DNA from: JAZRUF01 sp045636205
GTDB lineage: Bacteria > Bacillota > Clostridia > Oscillospirales > JAAYXM01
Direction of reading: 5' to 3'
Length of the DNA: 13,746 bases
NCBI GenBank assembly: GCA_045636205.1
Contig: JAZTXE010000089.1
Location: 1 to 13,746, forward strand
The translations under genes and the position numbers were made by a program. Positions within the stretch are counted from its first letter, which is position 1. Each line of letters starts with the position of its first letter. The notes under the pieces were generated by a model, which saw nothing but the letters and a program-made list of their open reading frames with translations, ran no database searches and was not told where the DNA came from. Below are positions 11,982-13,746 of this stretch, in pieces.

Positions 11982-13142
11982 CTATTTCTTTTTATGCTTA
12001 TTGAGTTTGTCAAAAAAGCTCTTACGCTCTGAATATGAGCTGTCACTTCCGTCCATCGCGGCGGCAAATTGCTCAAGAAGCTCCTTCTGCTTTTGATTTA
12101 AGTTTTTGGGAACTTCTATATTTACACGCACAAACTGGTCGCCGCGGCTTTTGCTGTGCAGATGCGGGATTCCCTTACCTCTGAGGCGGAATACCGTACC
12201 CGTCTGCGTTCCTGCGGGCACTGTGTACTTAACCTTTCCGTCGAGCGTCGGAACTTCGATTTCCGCACCCAGCGTTGCTTGCGTAAATGTTATCGGCACA
12301 TCGCAGAGAACCGAGCTTCCGTCACGCGTCAGAATATGGTGCGGACGGATAGAAACCGAGATGAGCAAGTCACCCGACGGTCCACCGTTTATACCTGCGT
12401 TGCCCTCGCCGCGTACAGAGATGGTCTGACCTTCGTCTATACCTGCGGGGATGGAAACCTTTATCTTGCGCTGCGCGCGTGTTTTGCCGGTTCCGCGGCA
12501 CTTTGAGCACGGCGTCTTTATTATCTTGCCCTTGCCGTTACATGCCTGACACGGACCGGTAGAGGACATAACACCAAGTGGAGTGCGGTGCGCGGTCTTG
12601 ACTGTTCCGGTGCCGTGGCAGGTCTGGCAGGTCTCAACCGCCGAACCCTTTTCCGCGCCGCTTCCGTTACATTCGGCACAGTTTTCCGTGCGCGAGAGGG
12701 AAATCTCTTTTTCACATCCGAATGCCGCTTCCTCAAATGAAAGAGTTATGCTCATGCGCAGGCTTTCACCGCGCTGCGGGGCATTCCTGCGGGACGCTCC
12801 GCCACCGAAGCCACCACCGAAGAATGAGCCGAAAATATCGCCGAGGTCCATATCCTCGAAGCCGCCGAAGCCGCCAAATCCGCCTCCAAATCCGCCGGGA
12901 TTGAAGTTCGGGTCAACACCCGCGTGACCGTATTGGTCATAAAGCTGACGCTTCGAGTCGTCAGAGAGCACCTCATACGCTTCGTTTGCTTCTTTAAAAC
13001 GCGCTTCTGCGGCTTTATCACCCGGATTCAAGTCCGGATGGTTTGCCTTTGCAAGCTTTCTGTATGCTTTTTTTATCTCATCTGCGGATGCGCCTTTTTG
13101 CACACCCAGCACTTCATAATAATCACGTTTGCTTTCTGCCAT
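11982..13142 (-). CDS. dnaJ: Chaperone protein DnaJ (Hsp40, type I)
   Basis: DnaJ delivers unfolded clients to DnaK and stimulates its ATPase. The 386-residue protein has all type I parts in order: J domain (about 6-71) with HPD at 35-37, a Gly/Phe-rich linker (about 82-115), the zinc-binding domain with four CxxCxGxG repeats (CAECNGSG 155-162, CQTCHGTG 172-179, CQACNGKG 198-205, CSKCRGTG 212-219), and the two client-binding C-terminal beta domains, then a basic tail ending KHKKK. The length is normal for the family. The start ATG is preceded by AAAGGAG (13159-13153). It lies 150 bases downstream of dnaK in the same direction, the usual Bacillota heat-shock arrangement, separated by a long hairpin. 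Confidence 0.97.
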   Translation of the reverse strand: MAESKRDYYEVLGVQKGASADEIKKAYRKLAKANHPDLNPGDKAAEARFKEANEAYEVLSDDSKRQLYDQYGHAGVDPNFNPGGFGGGFGGFGGFEDMDLGDIFGSFFGGGFGGGASRRNAPQRGESLRMSITLSFEEAAFGCEKEISLSRTENCAECNGSGAEKGSAVETCQTCHGTGTVKTAHRTPLGVMSSTGPCQACNGKGKIIKTPCSKCRGTGKTRAQRKIKVSIPAGIDEGQTISVRGEGNAGINGGPSGDLLISVSIRPHHILTRDGSSVLCDVPITFTQATLGAEIEVPTLDGKVKYTVPAGTQTGTVFRLRGKGIPHLHSKSRGDQFVRVNIEVPKNLNQKQKELLEQFAAAMDGSDSSYSERKSFFDKLNKHKKK

Positions 13143-13207
13143 TTATATATCACTCCTTTGGGATAAGCCATTGCTGCATTGAGCTGATTTCACACAATAA
13201 AGTCTTC

Positions 13208-13219
13208 TTATTATGTCAA
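13208..13219 (-). promoter_or_regulatory. Possible internal promoter for dnaJ
   Basis: On the - strand the gap between dnaK and dnaJ contains TTGACATAAT (13219-13210). Read as an extended -10 it is TGA plus CATAAT (5 of 6), with a poor TTAAGT 17 bases upstream. Read as a -35 it is TTGACA, but only TATTGT at 14 bases follows. It lies after the intercistronic hairpin, so it could give dnaJ independent expression. Weak. Confidence 0.3.
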
Positions 13220-13245
13220 ATCAACGCAATATACTTAAAGGGTCA

Positions 13246-13281
13246 AATATGGTACGCGGCGGGTATGCCGCGTACCATATT
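13246..13281. terminator. Long perfect hairpin between dnaK and dnaJ
   Basis: A perfect 15-bp stem joins 13246-13260 with 13267-13281 around the loop GGGTAT. In the direction of dnaK-dnaJ transcription it is followed by TTTGACCC, a poor T tract, so it is better read as a partial terminator or an mRNA processing/stability element. On the + strand it is followed by GAGTTTTT. Confidence 0.65.
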
Positions 13282-13292
13282 GAGTTTTTAAA

Positions 13293-13746
13293 TTAGTCAA
13301 CCTGAGTAAAGTCTGCGTCTACAACATTGTCATCTGCAGGACCTGCAGCGTCAGCACCCGGCTGTGCGCCTGCTGCCTGCTGTGCAGCTGCAGCTTCCTT
13401 GTAGAGCTTTTCGGAAATCTCATAGAATTTCTTTGTAAGCTCCTCGGTCTGAGCCTTGATAGCCTCGGTGTCGGTGCCCTTGAGAGTCTCCTTGAGCTTC
13501 TCAACCTCGGCCTCAATGCCCTTCTTTTCGTCCTCGGTTATCTTGTCACCAAGCTCGGTCAGAGCTTTCTCAGTCTGATAAACCAGCTGGTCAGCATTGT
13601 TGCGAGTGTCAACCTCTTCGCGGCGCTTCTTGTCCTCAGCGGAGAACTGCTCAGCTTCCTTAACCGCCTTCTCAACTTCTTCCTGAGATAAGTTGGAGGA
13701 AGCGGTGATGGTAATCTGCTGCTCCTTACCGGTGCCCAAATCCTTT
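13293..13746 (-). CDS. dnaK: Chaperone protein DnaK (Hsp70), C-terminal fragment
   Basis: DnaK is the ATP-driven Hsp70 chaperone. About 151 C-terminal residues are visible; the frame is open through the window edge, where it reads KDLGTGKEQQITI, the end of the substrate-binding beta domain. The helical lid follows (EEVEKAVKEAEQFSAEDKKRREEVDTRN through KKFYEISEKLYKEA), then an Ala/Gly/Gln-rich linker (AAAAQQAAGAQPGADAAG) and the conserved acidic tail DDNVVDADFTQVD. There is no start codon in the window. The stop TAA is at 13295-13293. The remainder, and probably grpE and hrcA, lie beyond the right edge. Confidence 0.97.
   Translation of the reverse strand, partial: KDLGTGKEQQITITASSNLSQEEVEKAVKEAEQFSAEDKKRREEVDTRNNADQLVYQTEKALTELGDKITEDEKKGIEAEVEKLKETLKGTDTEAIKAQTEELTKKFYEISEKLYKEAAAAQQAAGAQPGADAAGPADDNVVDADFTQVD

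Noticed and set aside
12795..12900. Repetitive CCGCC/CCACC stretch as a DNA repeat
   Set aside because: It encodes the Gly/Phe-rich linker of DnaJ, so the repeats follow from the protein sequence.
13143..13292. CIRCE operator for HrcA
   Set aside because: No TTAGCACTC-N9-GAGTGCTAA sequence is present in this gap; such an operator would lie upstream of the heat-shock operon outside the window.

Overview
The window looks like chromosome of a Bacillota (Firmicutes) bacterium, most likely a gut-type clostridium. The evidence is strong GGAGG-type ribosome binding sites, AT-rich promoters with extended -10 boxes, compact factor-independent terminators, a dnaK-dnaJ pair, and a long clostridial-type PRPP synthetase. 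Genus cannot be told from the sequence. I saw no tRNA, rRNA, CRISPR array, insertion sequence or phage gene.

Layout. (1) Positions 2-535 (+) hold the 3' end of a protein truncated by the window edge, possibly with a DUF3298-like domain. It shares a bidirectional terminator (541-569) with the next operon. (2) Positions 3907-577 (-) form a tightly coupled three-gene operon: ATP-grasp ligase, PHP-family phosphoesterase, and NodB-family polysaccharide deacetylase. Its promoter faces a second, divergent promoter in the 297-bp gap 3908-4204. (3) Positions 4205-8862 (+) form a three-gene oxidoreductase operon: a Gfo/Idh/MocA dehydrogenase, an 884-residue iron-sulfur flavoprotein that joins a dihydropyrimidine-dehydrogenase-type FMN domain to a PreT/GltD-type FAD/NAD(P)H module in a rearranged order, and an SDR resembling the short fructuronate reductases. 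A YtcJ-like amidohydrolase (8951-10567) follows, behind a terminator-like structure that abuts its ribosome binding site. (4) Positions 11803-10622 (-) hold prs, convergent with the amidohydrolase across a 15-bp perfect bidirectional terminator. (5) Positions 13746-11982 (-) hold the 3' end of dnaK followed by dnaJ, with a long hairpin between them and a terminator after dnaJ.

How the genes work together. The housekeeping part (prs, dnaK, dnaJ) is ordinary. The ATP-grasp/PHP/NodB operon has overlapping or near-overlapping reading frames and probably modifies one glycan or wall-linked substrate; its chemistry is not known to me. The most interesting region is 4205-10567. A sugar/cyclitol-type dehydrogenase, a C=C-reducing flavoprotein with its own NAD(P)H module, a sugar-acid-type SDR and an amide-cleaving hydrolase would fit a redox degradation pathway for a glycosylated or cyclic substrate. 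No pathway I know has this composition. The first three genes have a codon style typical of highly expressed genes (gca/gct for Ala, few gcg or ata codons), while the amidohydrolase after the terminator does not.
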